Part shown: in pieces, positions 32,035 through 41,674 of the stretch | Layout of the letters: each line of letters begins with the position of its first letter | Numbering within the stretch: the stretch's first letter is position 1 | Source: Apostichopus parvimensis | Taxonomy: Eukaryota > Echinodermata > Holothuroidea > Aspidochirotida > Stichopodidae | Reading direction: 5' to 3' | Assembly: GCA_000934455.1 (NCBI GenBank) | Contig: KN886292.1 | Span: forward strand, 1-41,674 | Length of the DNA stretch: 41,674 nt | The notes under the pieces: generated by a model | The model's database searches: none | What the model was told of the DNA's origin: nothing | The model's input: the letters and a program-made list of their open reading frames with translations, nothing else | Made by a program: the position numbers and the translations under genes

Positions 32035-32591
32035 CTGGTAATATCAGATTTTGGTTCTATTGTTTTCTTCTCATCGATTTGCAAGTTGTATCCTGTGGAA
32101 CAACCACTTCAATAAACTGTTGAAAGGTAAGTAAATTTATCAATTGTGCAGAAGTTAGCCTAACAGCTATTGTCATGAACTTAGATGGCATTGATATATT
32201 TGATATAACAAAGTTTTGATTTGAGTGACAAATGTCTTCTTAATATGGCCTATTCTTGAATTCATGTGTTTTATAGGAATTTTATTGTTTTTCTCTGAAT
32301 TAACATACCGACCAATATAAATATTATGCTGAAAATTCTTTTGTTTTGAACAAATGACTGATTCATGTGTCCAATAAATATTGTAACAGTTCTTTAATAT
32401 TGTCCAAAATGTATAAATAATTTATGGAATCATGTTTTTTTTTTAACCCTAATTAGCTGGCCTTGTAACTAGACACATAGTAGCTATATGCCTTCGTAGC
32501 CTCCAATCATCATCTGATAGATAAAATACACTCAAATTGTCACTGATCATTACTCTCTGCACACTTCCGGTTCATTAGGTGTTCTGAAGTC

Positions 32592-32721
32592 ATGGCAGCT
32601 GTTGCAGTAATAATATTATGGTGCTTCCTTCTGGGGTTGCTATGGTATTGGAGTACTAGGCGACCGGCTTCTGATTTTCCCCCGGGGCCAAGACCGCTTC
32701 CATTGGTTGGAAATATCTTTG
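32592..32721 (+). CDS. P450 exon 1 (membrane anchor, proline hinge)
   Basis: Encodes MAAVAVIILWCFLLGLLWYW, STRRPASDF and PPGPRPLPLVGNIF. The start is the first ATG of the exon and gives the expected anchor length. Donor TTTG|GTGAGT, phase 1. Confidence 0.9.
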
Positions 32722-35700
32722 GTGAGTGATTTGTATACTTTTCATTAGATTTACAAAATAGAGAAGAGAGAATAATGGCAAAAGATTATGGAATGAACCT
32801 CAAAAAAAATTTAAGAAACATTTGCCAGGAATTTCTATAAATACTAAAGTACTTATCATTGGAGAATTAAATTCAACCAGATTAAATTATCATGTGTGTA
32901 ATCAAAAGCTTTCTGTTTGTTGCATATGCTGAAGGCTACTCAATACCTTTCATGGAGGGGGCCAGATGGGCCCACATCCTGTTCTAAATTGTCTCTAATA
33001 CACTAAAAATTAGCTAAACATAATTTTGCTCAAAACATTGTTGAAAAATACAGCATTGCAATGATACCTTACTTTCAGTGGGGTAGGAGCCACAGGGGCA
33101 CATGCCCCCCATTTCCAAAATAGCAAAGGTGCCCTACTGGCAAATAAAATGTGCCCCTTTGATGAAGAACTGTCCTTTGGATATCTTAAGCCTTTGTTAA
33201 TTTTTAATATTTCATTTTAATTATTTATTTTAAGTCTGTACATGCTATTTTTAAAATGGCAACCCACATCTTTTTGTAGCACTGTTGACAATAAACAATC
33301 TCTATAAATAAAAAATTAATATTTCAGCTCATTCTACTAGCATATTATTCTATACTACACATGGTCCATCAGTTTAATCCTTGGAAATTTCTAAATTATG
33401 GATGGACAGAAGTACAGATGTAGGTTTAAAGAGTCACGTGTACCATAATAGTATTGATAGCATACTAACACATCATATATATGGGATATGGCCGGTGTGT
33501 ATCGGTTTACTATAACAAGTGGTGGTTGTGGAATGAGAAAGTGCCCCCCCCCCACTTTTTGGAAGCTTCCTATCCCCCTGCTTACTTCTCTTAAGAATCG
33601 TTTAGTTGCTAGTGCTTCCAGTAGCTACCAATAGATGTCTCCCAGACTGCCATGAAATCCTGGAACTGTTACAGTCTTAATGTTGCTTTAGTTCAAAGAG
33701 CACAAGAAAAAAAAAACACAAGAAAAAAAATTCACCTTGTGAATATTTGAAATCGGAAAAAAATAGAAAAGTACCAAAACGTGTTTGGGTATGGCAGCTG
33801 GGGAAATGGGTATGAAGGTGATAACCCAATAGAGATTACTTTCCTAACTAACCTTAAATTTCATAACTGCAGATATATTTCAGGATATAGACAGGTGAAT
33901 TTATAGTCATAGGTTACACAAGGCTTACTTTCCAATTTTGTGTTTACATCACTGATTGAGGAGATCATGTACAAACATGTGCCCTACATGTTGTTATGGT
34001 TCAACAGCAGTGTTGATTGCAGATGCAGTTTTAAAATAATAATACATCGAAACTGCAGCTATATATCTACCAAAAACTTGACTGTTGGTTATAATTATGC
34101 ACAGCTTCTTCAGAGTGAGATATCACAACCAGGGAGGTAGGAAGCTTCCAAAAAGTGGGTGGGGGGGGGGCACAACATCAGAGGGGCACTTTCTCATTTC
34201 ACAACCACCACTCGTTATGCTATAAACCGATGCACACCGGCCATATCACTTAAATATATGTGTTAGTATGCTATCAATACTATTATGGTGCGCTGCAACA
34301 TTGATTTTTTATTTATTGAGATTGTTTATTGTTAACTTACTGTGCTACAAAAAGATATGGGATGCCATTTTAAAAATATCATGTACGGACTAATAATAAA
34401 TAATCAAAATAAAATCTTAAAATTAACAAAGGCTTAAGATATCCAAAAGACAATTCTTCATCAAAGGGGAACATTTTATTTGCCAGTAGGGCACTTTTGC
34501 TATTTTGCAAAAAAGTTTGGGGGGGCAAGAGCCCCCAGTGCCCCCCAGCTCCTACTTCCCTGATCACAACTTACAGTCATCGATCATGGCTATAGTTTTA
34601 CCTCTGTGAACAGTATAACACAGAGGAACTGTAAACATGGTGTTTAAATTTATGAAACCAAGATGTACTCTTCAGTTTTTGTTATTATTGAGCAGTAATT
34701 TTTATAGTGATACAGGACTAATTGAAAAGTCAGTCAGTTATTTTCAATATTTTTTTCCCTAAACAGAATTTTCATCTGATCCTCCGCATATCGTCTTCCT
34801 GAAACTGGGTCAAAGATATGGAGATATCTTCTCAATCAAGATTGGTCAGAGATGGACGGTAGTCTTAAACAGTGTCAGGGCGACAAGACAAGCTCTTCTG
34901 AAACAACCAATTACATTCGCAGGCCGACCTGATCTTTCTTCATGTGAGTTAGATGTTTTTATTTGAAAGAAAGACACATGCCCAAAGGTGTTGATTTAGG
35001 TTGCTAGGTATGAAATAAAACACAGGGGAAGGGGTGGTATCCTTGCTCCACAATGGCAGTTAACATCAACAACTTCCACCCTCAAAAGGAGAGTAGGCAG
35101 GACTCAAGAAAAGCCATGCCAAAAATTCTGCAATAAACATTTCATTGGAAGTCTCATGTTGCAGGTAACCTCTGGAGTAGTGGGCTGTAAGATATCAGAA
35201 AAGCTACCCATTATTAATGGATGAAGCATCTGGGGCACTTGAAGGGTAATTATGTTATCCAAAGATTAATTTTAATTTTGGACATCTGTTTTGTTTCTTT
35301 TTTTTTAATTGTGTCTTTCAATTTATATTTCTACCTAAAGTTAAAGTTGAAGGTTTATAGTCTTGTATGAGGCTGATGCCCCCTCACACAACTTTACACC
35401 TTAACCCCTGGTCATTGGTAACTTGTCACACTGGCATACCAAAGTGTGCACAATTCAAACAATCCCTCCTGGGGCACCACAGTGCACCACAACTATGTGT
35501 CCCCTGGGGGACTTCCAACAGGGTGCAGACACAAACCCGGCGCACGCAACTATATTTACAAGTTACCTCGCAAATCCCCATTTATATATAAAGAGGCAAT
35601 GGATATAAAGTGCCTTGCCGAAGGACAGAGTGTAATTATCTGACCAGGACTCGAACCTGCAAACCTTACACCACAAGTCCACTTATTTAACCACTTGACC

Positions 35701-38700
35701 ACAATGCTCTACTAGTGCTTTGACTTCAACAAAAAGAGGCACCATTAGTGCTCTTTGGAAATGGAAATCAGTGCTACTTCAAACATTTAATTTATCATTC
35801 CTCAATGTTTGGAAATTATTTGGAGATGCAAACTCACCAGCAAAGTACTATTGAAAACATCTAGTAACTTTGAATGATGGTAAAATTTGGGATTAATAAT
35901 TTTAACCCTACTTCATCTCCTGATGGTGGGTTCAACCTCCCATTTAACCCTACTACATCTACTGATTATGGACAGTCCTACCTCCTCCTTAACCCCCTAC
36001 CTTGTTTACTGATGGTAAATAGACCTATACCTACCACTTAACTCTACTTCATCTACTGAATATGGACAGTCCTACCTCCCACTTAACCCCACCTCATCTA
36101 CTGAATATGGACAGTCCTACCTCCCACTTAACCCTACTGCATCTACTGAATATGGACAGTCCTAACTTTACCTACTTCATCTACTGATTGTGGACAGTCC
36201 TACCTCCCACTTAACCCTACCTCATATACTGATGGTGAATAGACCTTTCTCCCACTTAACCCTACCTCATCTACTGATGGTGGACAGACCTACCTCCCAC
36301 TTAACCCTATTTCAACTACTGATGGTGAATAGTCCTACCTCCCACTTAACCCTATTTCAACTACTGATGGTGAATAGACCTACCTCCCACTTAACAGTAC
36401 TTCATCTACTGATGGTGAATAGACCTACCTCCCACTTAACCCTATTTCAACTACTGATGGTGAATAGTCCTACCTCCCACTTAACCCTATTTCAACTACT
36501 GATGGTGAATAGACCTACCTCCCACTTAACAGTACTTCATCTACTGATGGTGAATAGACCTACCTCCCACTTAACCCTACATCATCTACTGATTGTGGAC
36601 AGTCCTACCTCCCACTTAACCCTATTTCAACTACTGATGGTGAATAGACCTACCTCCCACTTCACTCTACTTCATCTACTGATTGTGGACAGTCCTACCT
36701 CCTCCTTAACCGTACCTCATATACTGATGGTGAATAGACCTACCTCCCACTTAACCCTACCTCATCTACTGATGGTGAATAGACCTACCTCCTCCTTATC
36801 CCTTCTTCATCTACTGATTGTGGACAGTCCTACCTCCTCCTTAACCCTACTTCATCTACTGATGGTGAATAGACCTACCTCCCATTTAACTCTACTTCAT
36901 CTACTGATTGTGGACATTCCTACCTCCTCCTTAACCCTACCTCATCTACTGACGGTGAATAGTCCTACCACCTCCTTAACCCTACCTCATCTACTGATGG
37001 TGAATAGACCTACCTCCCACTTAACCCTACTTCATCTAATGACTGTGGGCAGTTCTACCTCCTCCTTAACCCTACCTCATCTACTGATGGTGAATAGACC
37101 TACCTCCTCCTTAACCCTACTTCCTCTACTGATGGTGGACAGTCCTACCTCCTCCTTAACCCTTCTTCATCTACTGATTGTGGACAGTCCTACCTCCTCC
37201 TTAACCCTTCTTCATCTACTGATTGTGGACAGTCCTACCTCCCACTTAACCCTACCTCATCTACTGATGGTGAATAGTCCTACCTCCTCCTAAACCCTGT
37301 CTCATCTACTCATGGTCAAAAGACCTACCTCCCACTTAACCCTTCTTCATCTACTGATGGTGGACAGTCCTACCTCCTCCTTAACTCTACCTCATCTACT
37401 GATGGTGAATATACCTACCTTCTCCTTAACCCTTCTTCATCTACTGATGGTGAATAGACCTACCTCCTCCTTAACCCTTCTTCATCTACTGATTGTGGAC
37501 AGTCCTACCTCCCACTTAACCCTACCTCATCTACTGATGGTGGACAGTCCTACCTCCCACTTAGCCCTACTTCATCTACTGATTGTGGACAGTCCTACCT
37601 CGTCCTTAACCCTTCTTCATCTACTGATTGTGGACAGTCCTACCTCCTCCTTAACCCTACCTCATCTACTGATTGTGGACAGTCCTACCTCCCACTTAGC
37701 CCTACTTCATCTACTGATGGTGGACAGTCCTACCTCCTCCTTAACCCTACCTTATCTACTGATGGTGAATAGACCTACCTCCCACTTAACCCTACTTCGT
37801 CTACTGATGGTGGACAGTCCTACCTCCTCCTTAACTCTACCTCATCTACTGATGGTGAATAGTCCTACCTCCCATTTAACCCTACATCATCTACTGATGG
37901 GTGAATAGACCTACCTCCCACTTACCCTACTTCATCTACTGTTGTGTCTTGTTTACTTGCAGTTGAGCTTCTCTCTGGAGGAGGTAAGAGTATTGCTCTC
38001 TCCGATTATTCTGGGACTTGGGCCCGGAATCGGAAGCTTCTGCATACATCTCTTAGGTAATTAGTCATTCTACCAATTAAGTCAGAATAACTTCTTTATA
38101 GCTACATTTTGTTTAATAGGTGCACTTGACTGATGTCACAGTTTTATTGTAAAATGCCAGTTTAGTCTTAATTTCTGTACTTTATTTTCTTCCAATTTGC
38201 ATACCAGTCTACTTCAGTATAACCTGGCCAAAAATAAATCTTTCCCAGCAAATTTCAGATGGTATAAACTTTATTTAATGCACTCCATAACCTGTACCCA
38301 ATTGTATGTCTTTTTTTGCCAATATTTGTATAGAATCAGTGACGGAGCGTCCATACAGTCAGGGGGGGATGCCCCCCCTGAAGGACTCAAAAAGACTGCT
38401 GGTGCCCTTTTCAGCTTTTTACCACTTTTTACTTATTCGCGATTATTGACTTTCTTATTGCGCTCTCATCTACCTATAGACATTTGTCACATTTCGTTGG
38501 ATATGACACCGATTTGTTCTTCGTTTATCTGCAAATTAGCAAGGCCTGTAGGGGTAATTTCCGGCGATTAGGGGGTATCTTTACTCAAAAAATTTCTGTA
38601 CGCTTCGCGCCAACCTGTGGTGGCGCTCCTCTTAGATAGTGTCAGAAGCGCCCCTACAGACCATTCTCGACCCCCCTGACCAATACCTCTAGCTCCGCCA

Positions 38701-39872
38701 CTGTATAGAATACAATTGTTATGAACAAATTTATGCAGCAGAGTGAATATCAATTCTCTTCTAAATGCCTTCCTTTAATCTCTATTCAACACCAAACATT
38801 TCTACTCCCTTGCCCATACACATACTTATTAATACTGCAATTCTTGACAGTCTGAATGTACCAATCCTGCACTTTCACCATGTGAAAAATCAAGAACGTT
38901 TTAACATTCATTTTACAGGAACTTAATCACTGGTGATAAAAAAAGGTTTGAAAGTTTCATCCTCGGGTTTACTCCAGAACTATCATCAGTCCTTGATGAG
39001 ACCAAGGGAGCGCCATTTGATCCTAAAGAACTCATATGTCAGCTGGTCTACAGTACACTAGGAAAATTATGCTTTGGAGTAAGGTAAGCATAGGGCCACT
39101 ATGACTTCAATTAAAATGTTTAATATGTATGCTAGTTTAGGTATGCTTTGGAGTAAGGGTAATATGAGGCCACTATAACATTTAGGTGGTTATTGTGTCT
39201 CTAACCCTAATCCCCTAACCCTAACAGTACAGTAGGAAAAGTATGCTTTTGAGTATGAGGCCACTATAACATTTAAGTGGTTATTGTGTCAGCTAGTCTT
39301 CAGTACAGTAGGAAGAGTATGCTTTGGAGTAAGGGTAAGTATAGAGACATATTCATCCTTGAATATTGCGCATTGGAATGTATATTTATATTACAGTGTA
39401 AGAAGCATTGCCTGGACAATGAGTATTTATTGTAGACCACTGCACTGGTAAGAAGGAGAGGAGAAAGAAGAGGGGGTGAAACTTGTACAAAAATGTTTGC
39501 CACCTACAGTTGAAGAGATTGAGTAACTCATGTAATTGGCAATGATTGCTCACCCAGCTAACAAACCCCAATGGAAGTAATTAAGCCAAGTTTATACGAA
39601 AAGATTGAAATTGTTACCATGTTTAGAGGATTGTGAGCACATTTCCTGTCAATTTAGTCCTCTTGTACTCCCAAACAAGCATTAATAATACCCTGCCCCC
39701 TCCCCCACCCTTTAAGATGATAAAACAATTTTAGTATTGGTTTCTATTTTTATCTAGTTATGCTTTTAATGATCCCAAACTGGTGGAGACAATGAAAGGA
39801 GGACAGGCGTTTCTTGCTCTGGTAGGCAATGGTCTCCCTACGGACTTCTTCCCAAGTTTCTCGTGGATATAC
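32592..39872 (+). CDS. Clan-2 cytochrome P450 (CYP1/CYP17/CYP2-like), 5' half, rearranged
   Basis: Microsomal haem monooxygenase, N-terminal half only. Exons 32592-32721, 34767-34943, 37963-38056, 38919-39083 and 39758-39872 join in phase to 227 residues, against about 500 for the family. Visible features: a hydrophobic membrane anchor (residues 4-20), a basic RR stretch, the proline hinge PPGPRPLPLVGN at 30-41, FAGRPDLSS at 94-102 and the C-helix WxxxR (W122-R126). The I-helix, ExxR and haem-Cys loop are not in the window. Family members oxidise steroids or xenobiotics; substrate cannot be told here. Exon 5 is cut at about 39867 by a minisatellite and hits TGA at 39873-39875. A second copy of exons 3 and 4 follows downstream. 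An mRNA joining exon 2 directly to the second exon 3 would stay in frame, so a functional gene may continue beyond the window. Confidence 0.85.
33076..33580 (+). mobile_element. hAT-type MITE, family B, 505-bp copy
   Basis: Starts CAGTGGGGTAGGAGCC and ends GGAAGCTTCCTATCCCCCTG, imperfect inverted termini. Flanked by 8-bp direct repeats CTTACTTT (33068-33075) and CTTACTTC (33581-33588), one mismatch. Contains C-runs and no open frame. In P450 intron 1. Confidence 0.88.
34130..34562 (-). mobile_element. hAT-type MITE, family B, 433-bp copy in inverted orientation
   Basis: Starts CAGGGAGGTAGGAAGC and ends AGCTCCTACTTCCCTG. Flanked by perfect 8-bp direct repeats ATCACAAC (34122-34129 and 34563-34570). 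Its reverse complement follows 33076-33580 closely (for example CCCTACTGGCAAATAAAATG, TTGGATATCTTAAGCCTTTG). Confidence 0.92.
34767..34943 (+). CDS. P450 exon 2
   Basis: Encodes LKLGQRYGDIFSIKIGQRWT, VVLNSVRATRQALLKQ and FAGRPDLSS, matching the YGDVFxIxxG / VVLN / QALVKQ / FAGRPDL signature of CYP1-like enzymes. Acceptor CCCTAAACAG, donor TCAT|GTGAGT. Confidence 0.93.
35360..35712 (-). mobile_element. tRNA-derived SINE
   Basis: On the minus strand the element begins near 35712 with a tRNA-like head: an A-box-like TGGTCAAGTGG (35701-35691) and a perfect B box GGTTCGAGTCC (35657-35647). A body follows with CTTCGGCAAGGCACTTTATA and TCCCCCAGGGGACACA. Both polymerase III boxes are spaced as in a tRNA. 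The tail end is approximate. In P450 intron 2. Confidence 0.8.
35902..37940 (+). repeat. 45-bp minisatellite, about 45 copies, in P450 intron 2
   Basis: Unit: CTACTGATGGTGAATAGACC TACCTCCCACTTAACCCTAC TTCAT, with alternating variants GTGAATAG/GTGGACAG, GACC/GTCC, CCCAC/CCTCC and TACTTCAT/TACCTCAT/TTTCAACT. Because 45 is a multiple of three, one frame is free of stops for long stretches (36190-37293 and 37312-37908) and translates as a 15-residue repeat (LLMVNRPTSHLTLPH); I regard this as a by-product. The array is strongly pyrimidine-rich on the gene's sense strand. Confidence 0.95.
37963..38056 (+). CDS. P450 exon 3, first copy
   Basis: Encodes FELLSGGGKSIALSDYSGTW then ARNRKLLHTSLR, including the C-helix W and R that contact haem propionates in P450s. 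Its acceptor (TTTACTTGCAG) lies only 22 bases after the last minisatellite unit. Confidence 0.92.
38337..38703. mobile_element. hAT-type MITE, family A, 367-bp copy in first duplicate
   Basis: Starts CAGTGACGGAGC and ends GCTCCGCCACTG (12-bp inverted termini, one mismatch; similarity continues further inward). Flanked by perfect 8-bp repeats TATAGAAT (38329-38336, 38704-38711). Located between P450 exons 3 and 4. Open frames inside it are chance. Confidence 0.93.
38919..39083 (+). CDS. P450 exon 4, first copy
   Basis: Encodes NLITGDKKRFESFILGFTPE, FDPKELICQLVYSTLGKLCF and GV, matching the D/E-helix region of clan-2 P450s. It ends AG|GTAAGC in phase 2, joining exon 5 at 39758. Confidence 0.92.
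39141..39345 (+). repeat. Three partial copies of the exon 4 3' end and its splice donor
   Basis: The exon 4 end (GTCAGCTGGTCTACAGTACA, TATGCTTTGGAGTAAG|GTAAG, CATAGGGCCACTATGAC) is echoed at 39141-39180, 39224-39270 and 39288-39345. The last includes GTCAGCTAGTCTTCAGTACA and AGTAAGGGTAAGTATAG. A TAG appears in the copied frame. A short TAACCCTAA-type telomere-like word sits between them (39201-39224). The second duplicate carries the same structure at 41347-41550. Confidence 0.8.
39758..39872 (+). pseudogene. P450 exon 5, truncated at the duplication junction
   Basis: After acceptor TTATCTAG it encodes YAFNDPKLVETMKGGQAFLA, LVGNGLPTDFFPSFSWIY and then TGA at 39873. The DFFPxFxxI motif is the usual F-G region of clan-2 P450s. 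The sequence turns into minisatellite (ATACTGATGGTGAATAG) at about 39867-39872, so the remainder of the exon and its donor are lost in this copy. Confidence 0.85.
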
Positions 39873-40143
39873 TGATGGTGAATAGTCCTACCACCTCCTT
39901 AACCCTACCTCATCTACTGATGGTGAAAAGACCTATCTCCCATTTAACCCTACTTCATCTACTGATGGTGGACAGTCCTACCTCCTCCTTAACCCTACCT
40001 CATCTACTGATGGTGAATAGTCGTACCACCTCCTTAACCCTACCTCATATACTGATGGTGAATAGACCTACCTCCTCCTTAACCCTTCTTCATCTACTGA
40101 TTGTGGACAGTCCTACCTCCCACTTACCCTACTTCATCTACTG
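39868..40143 (+). repeat. 45-bp minisatellite, about 6 copies, at the duplication junction
   Basis: Same unit as 35902-37940, in the same position relative to exon 3 (ends 21 bases before its acceptor AG), but only about six units long and with a different order of variants. Confidence 0.93.
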
Positions 40144-40164
40144 TTGTGTCTTGTTTACTTGCAG

Positions 40165-40258
40165 TTGAGCTTCTCTCTGGAGGAGGTAAGAGTATTGCTC
40201 TCTCTGATTATTCTGGGACTTGGGCCCGGAATCGGAAGCTTCTGCATACATCTCTTAG
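40165..40258 (+). CDS. P450 exon 3, second copy
   Basis: Same 94 bases as 37963-38056 apart from one silent TCC to TCT change, with the same splice sites. In phase with exon 2 (34943) if the first copy is skipped; out of phase if joined to exon 4 of the first copy. Confidence 0.85.
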
Positions 40259-40538
40259 GTAATTAGTCGTTCTACCAATTAATTCAGAATAACTTCTTTT
40301 TATCAACACTGTGTTTAATAAGTGCACTTGACTGATGTCACAGTTTTATTGTAAAATGCAAGTTTAGTCTTAATTTCTGTACTTTATTTTCTTCCAATTT
40401 GCATACCAGTCTACTTCAGTATAACCTGGCCAAAAATAAATCTTTCCCAGCAAATTTCAGATGGTATAAACTTTATTTAATACACTCCATAACCTGTACC
40501 CAATTGTATGTCTTTTTTTGCCAATATTTGTATAGAAT

Positions 40539-40905
40539 CAGTGGCGGAGCGTCCATACAGTCAGGGGGGGATGCCCCCCCTGACGGACTCAAAAAGACTG
40601 CTGGCGCCCTTTTCAGCTTTTTACCACTTTTAACTTATTCGCGATTATTGACTTTCTTATTGCGCTCTCATCTACCTATTGACATTTGTCACATTTTGTT
40701 GGATAGGACACCTATTTATTCTTCGTTTATCTGCAAATTAGCAAGGCCTGTAGGGGTAATTTCCGGCGATCTAGGGAGTATCTTTACTCAAAAATTTCTG
40801 TACGCTCCGCGCCAACCTGTGGTGGCGCTCCTCTTAGATAGTGTCAGAAGCGCCCCTACAGACCATTCTCGACCCCCCTGACCAGTACCTCTAGCTCCGC
40901 CACTG
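40539..40905. mobile_element. hAT-type MITE, family A, 367-bp copy in second duplicate
   Basis: Starts CAGTGGCGGAGC and ends GCTCCGCCACTG, a perfect 12-bp inverted terminus, flanked by TATAGAAT at 40531-40538 and 40906-40913. The same target site as 38337-38703 shows it was copied by the segmental duplication and did not insert separately. Confidence 0.93.
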
Positions 40906-41124
40906 TATAGAATACAATTGTTATGAACAAAATTATTATGCAGCAGAGTGAATATCAATTCTCTTCTAAATGCCTTCCTTTAATCTCTATTCAACACCAA
41001 ACATGTCTACTCCCTTGCCCCATACACATACTTATTAATACTGCAATTCTTGACAGTCTGAATGTACCAATCATGCACTTTCACCATGTGAAAAATCAAG
41101 AACGTTTTAACATTCATTTTACAG

Positions 41125-41289
41125 GAACTTAATCACTGGTGATAAAAAAAGGTTTGAAAGTTTCATCCTCGGGTTTACTCCAGAACTATCATCAGTCCTT
41201 GATGAGACCAAGGGAGCGCCATTTGATCCTAAAGAACTCATATGTCAGCTGGTCTACAGTACACTAGGAAAATTATGCTTTGGAGTAAG
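41125..41289 (+). CDS. P450 exon 4, second copy
   Basis: Identical to 38919-39083 as far as I can read, with the same acceptor and donor. An intact exon 5 would be expected about 0.7 kb further on, outside the window. Confidence 0.85.
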
Positions 41290-41674
41290 GTAAGCATAGG
41301 GCCACTATGACTCCAATTAAAATGTTTAATATGTATGCTAGTTTAGGTATGCTTTGGAGTAAGGGTAATATGAGGCCACTATAAAATTTAGGTGGTTATT
41401 GTGTCTCTAACCCTAATCCCCTAACCCTAACAGTACAGTAGGAAAAGTATGCTTTTGAGTATGAGGCCACTATAACATTTAAGTGGTTATTGTGTCAGCT
41501 AGTCTTCAGTACAGTAGGAAGAGTATGCTTTGGAGTAAGGGTAAGTATAGAGACATATTCATCCTTGAATATTGCGCATTGGAATGTATATTTATATTAC
41601 AGTGTAAGAAGCATTGCCTGGACAATGAGTATTTATTGTAGACCACTGCACTGGTAAGAAGGAGAGGAGAAAGA

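Larger units (their letters stand above)
37941..41674 (+). repeat. Tandem segmental duplication of the P450 exon 3-4 region (about 2.2-kb period)
   Basis: Copy 1 (about 37941-39480 and on) and copy 2 (40144 to the window end) align base by base with an offset of 2202-2206. They differ by a few substitutions and small indels, for example near 38093-38125 versus 40296-40325. Exons 3 and 4, the family A MITE with its target-site duplication, and the copied donor sequences are present in both. Confidence 0.95.

Noticed and set aside
33076..34562. One large foldback transposon with 450-bp inverted termini
   Set aside because: Each arm has its own terminal inverted repeats and its own 8-bp target duplication, so these are two separate MITE insertions.
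36190..37908. Long open frames (367 and 198 residues) of a 15-residue repeat
   Set aside because: They are the translation of the 45-bp minisatellite, whose length is a multiple of three. They lie in an intron, next to a splice acceptor, and show no independent coding sign.
39201..39224. Telomere-like TAACCCTAA words
   Set aside because: Only two or three imperfect units; similar words occur by chance and in the minisatellite (TTAACCCTA). Not a telomere tract.
40399..40881. 160-residue open frame (and its 38197-38571 counterpart)
   Set aside because: Mostly inside a hAT-type MITE with no protein similarity; the same frame is disrupted in the other copy.
1..41674. CRISPR arrays, operons, tRNA or rRNA genes
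   Set aside because: None found. The only tRNA-like sequence is the SINE head at 35647-35712, and the sequence is clearly intron-containing eukaryotic DNA.

Overview
The window reads as nuclear DNA of an animal. It is AT-rich, its genes are split by many GT-AG introns, and short non-autonomous transposons and minisatellites are dense. The protein sequences and the mix of CR1/L2-like LINE, jockey-like LINE, tRNA-derived SINE and hAT-type MITEs suggest an invertebrate deuterostome, quite possibly an echinoderm. The species assignment is inference.

Three protein-coding genes can be supported. (1) 1-5201, minus strand: the first two coding exons of a secreted or membrane-tethered netrin-G-like protein (signal peptide plus the start of a laminin N-terminal domain), running off the left edge. 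(2) 13240-24924, plus strand: a complete 11-exon gene for the alpha subunit of the mitochondrial processing peptidase (PMPCA). All exon phases join, giving 522 residues; the 900-base N gap falls inside intron 4. (3) 32592 to the right edge, plus strand: the 5' half of a clan-2 (CYP1/CYP17/CYP2-like) microsomal cytochrome P450. This gene is rearranged. A segment of about 2.2 kb carrying exons 3 and 4 occurs twice in tandem, and exon 5 of the first copy breaks off inside a 45-bp minisatellite.

Between and inside the genes: a 5'-truncated LINE (about 655-1857), a foldback MITE (3966-4156) and a tandem duplication copying the first netrin exon's splice donor (4632-4990) lie in the netrin-like intron. 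About 8 kb of mostly featureless sequence follows, with one possible small exon at 6118-6290. The PMPCA introns hold a terminal-inverted-repeat element, repeats carrying nuclear-receptor-type AGGTCA motifs, a dispersed repeat shared with the upstream intergenic region, and a jockey-type gag remnant. The 24.9-32.0 kb intergenic stretch holds a 73-bp minisatellite, a roughly 144-bp array with AGGTCA direct repeats, a perfect 17-bp-arm palindrome, a gap in a C homopolymer and a hAT-type MITE. The P450 gene carries an inverted pair of a second hAT-type MITE family (intron 1), a tRNA-derived SINE and an approximately 45-copy minisatellite (intron 2), and a hAT-type MITE in intron 3 of both copies.

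The genes are not functionally linked in any way visible here. The most unusual part is the P450 locus: segmental duplication, a microhomology-like junction inside an exon, a minisatellite reduced from about 45 to 6 units between the copies, and repeated copying of an exon-4 splice donor into its own intron. No new multi-gene system was seen.
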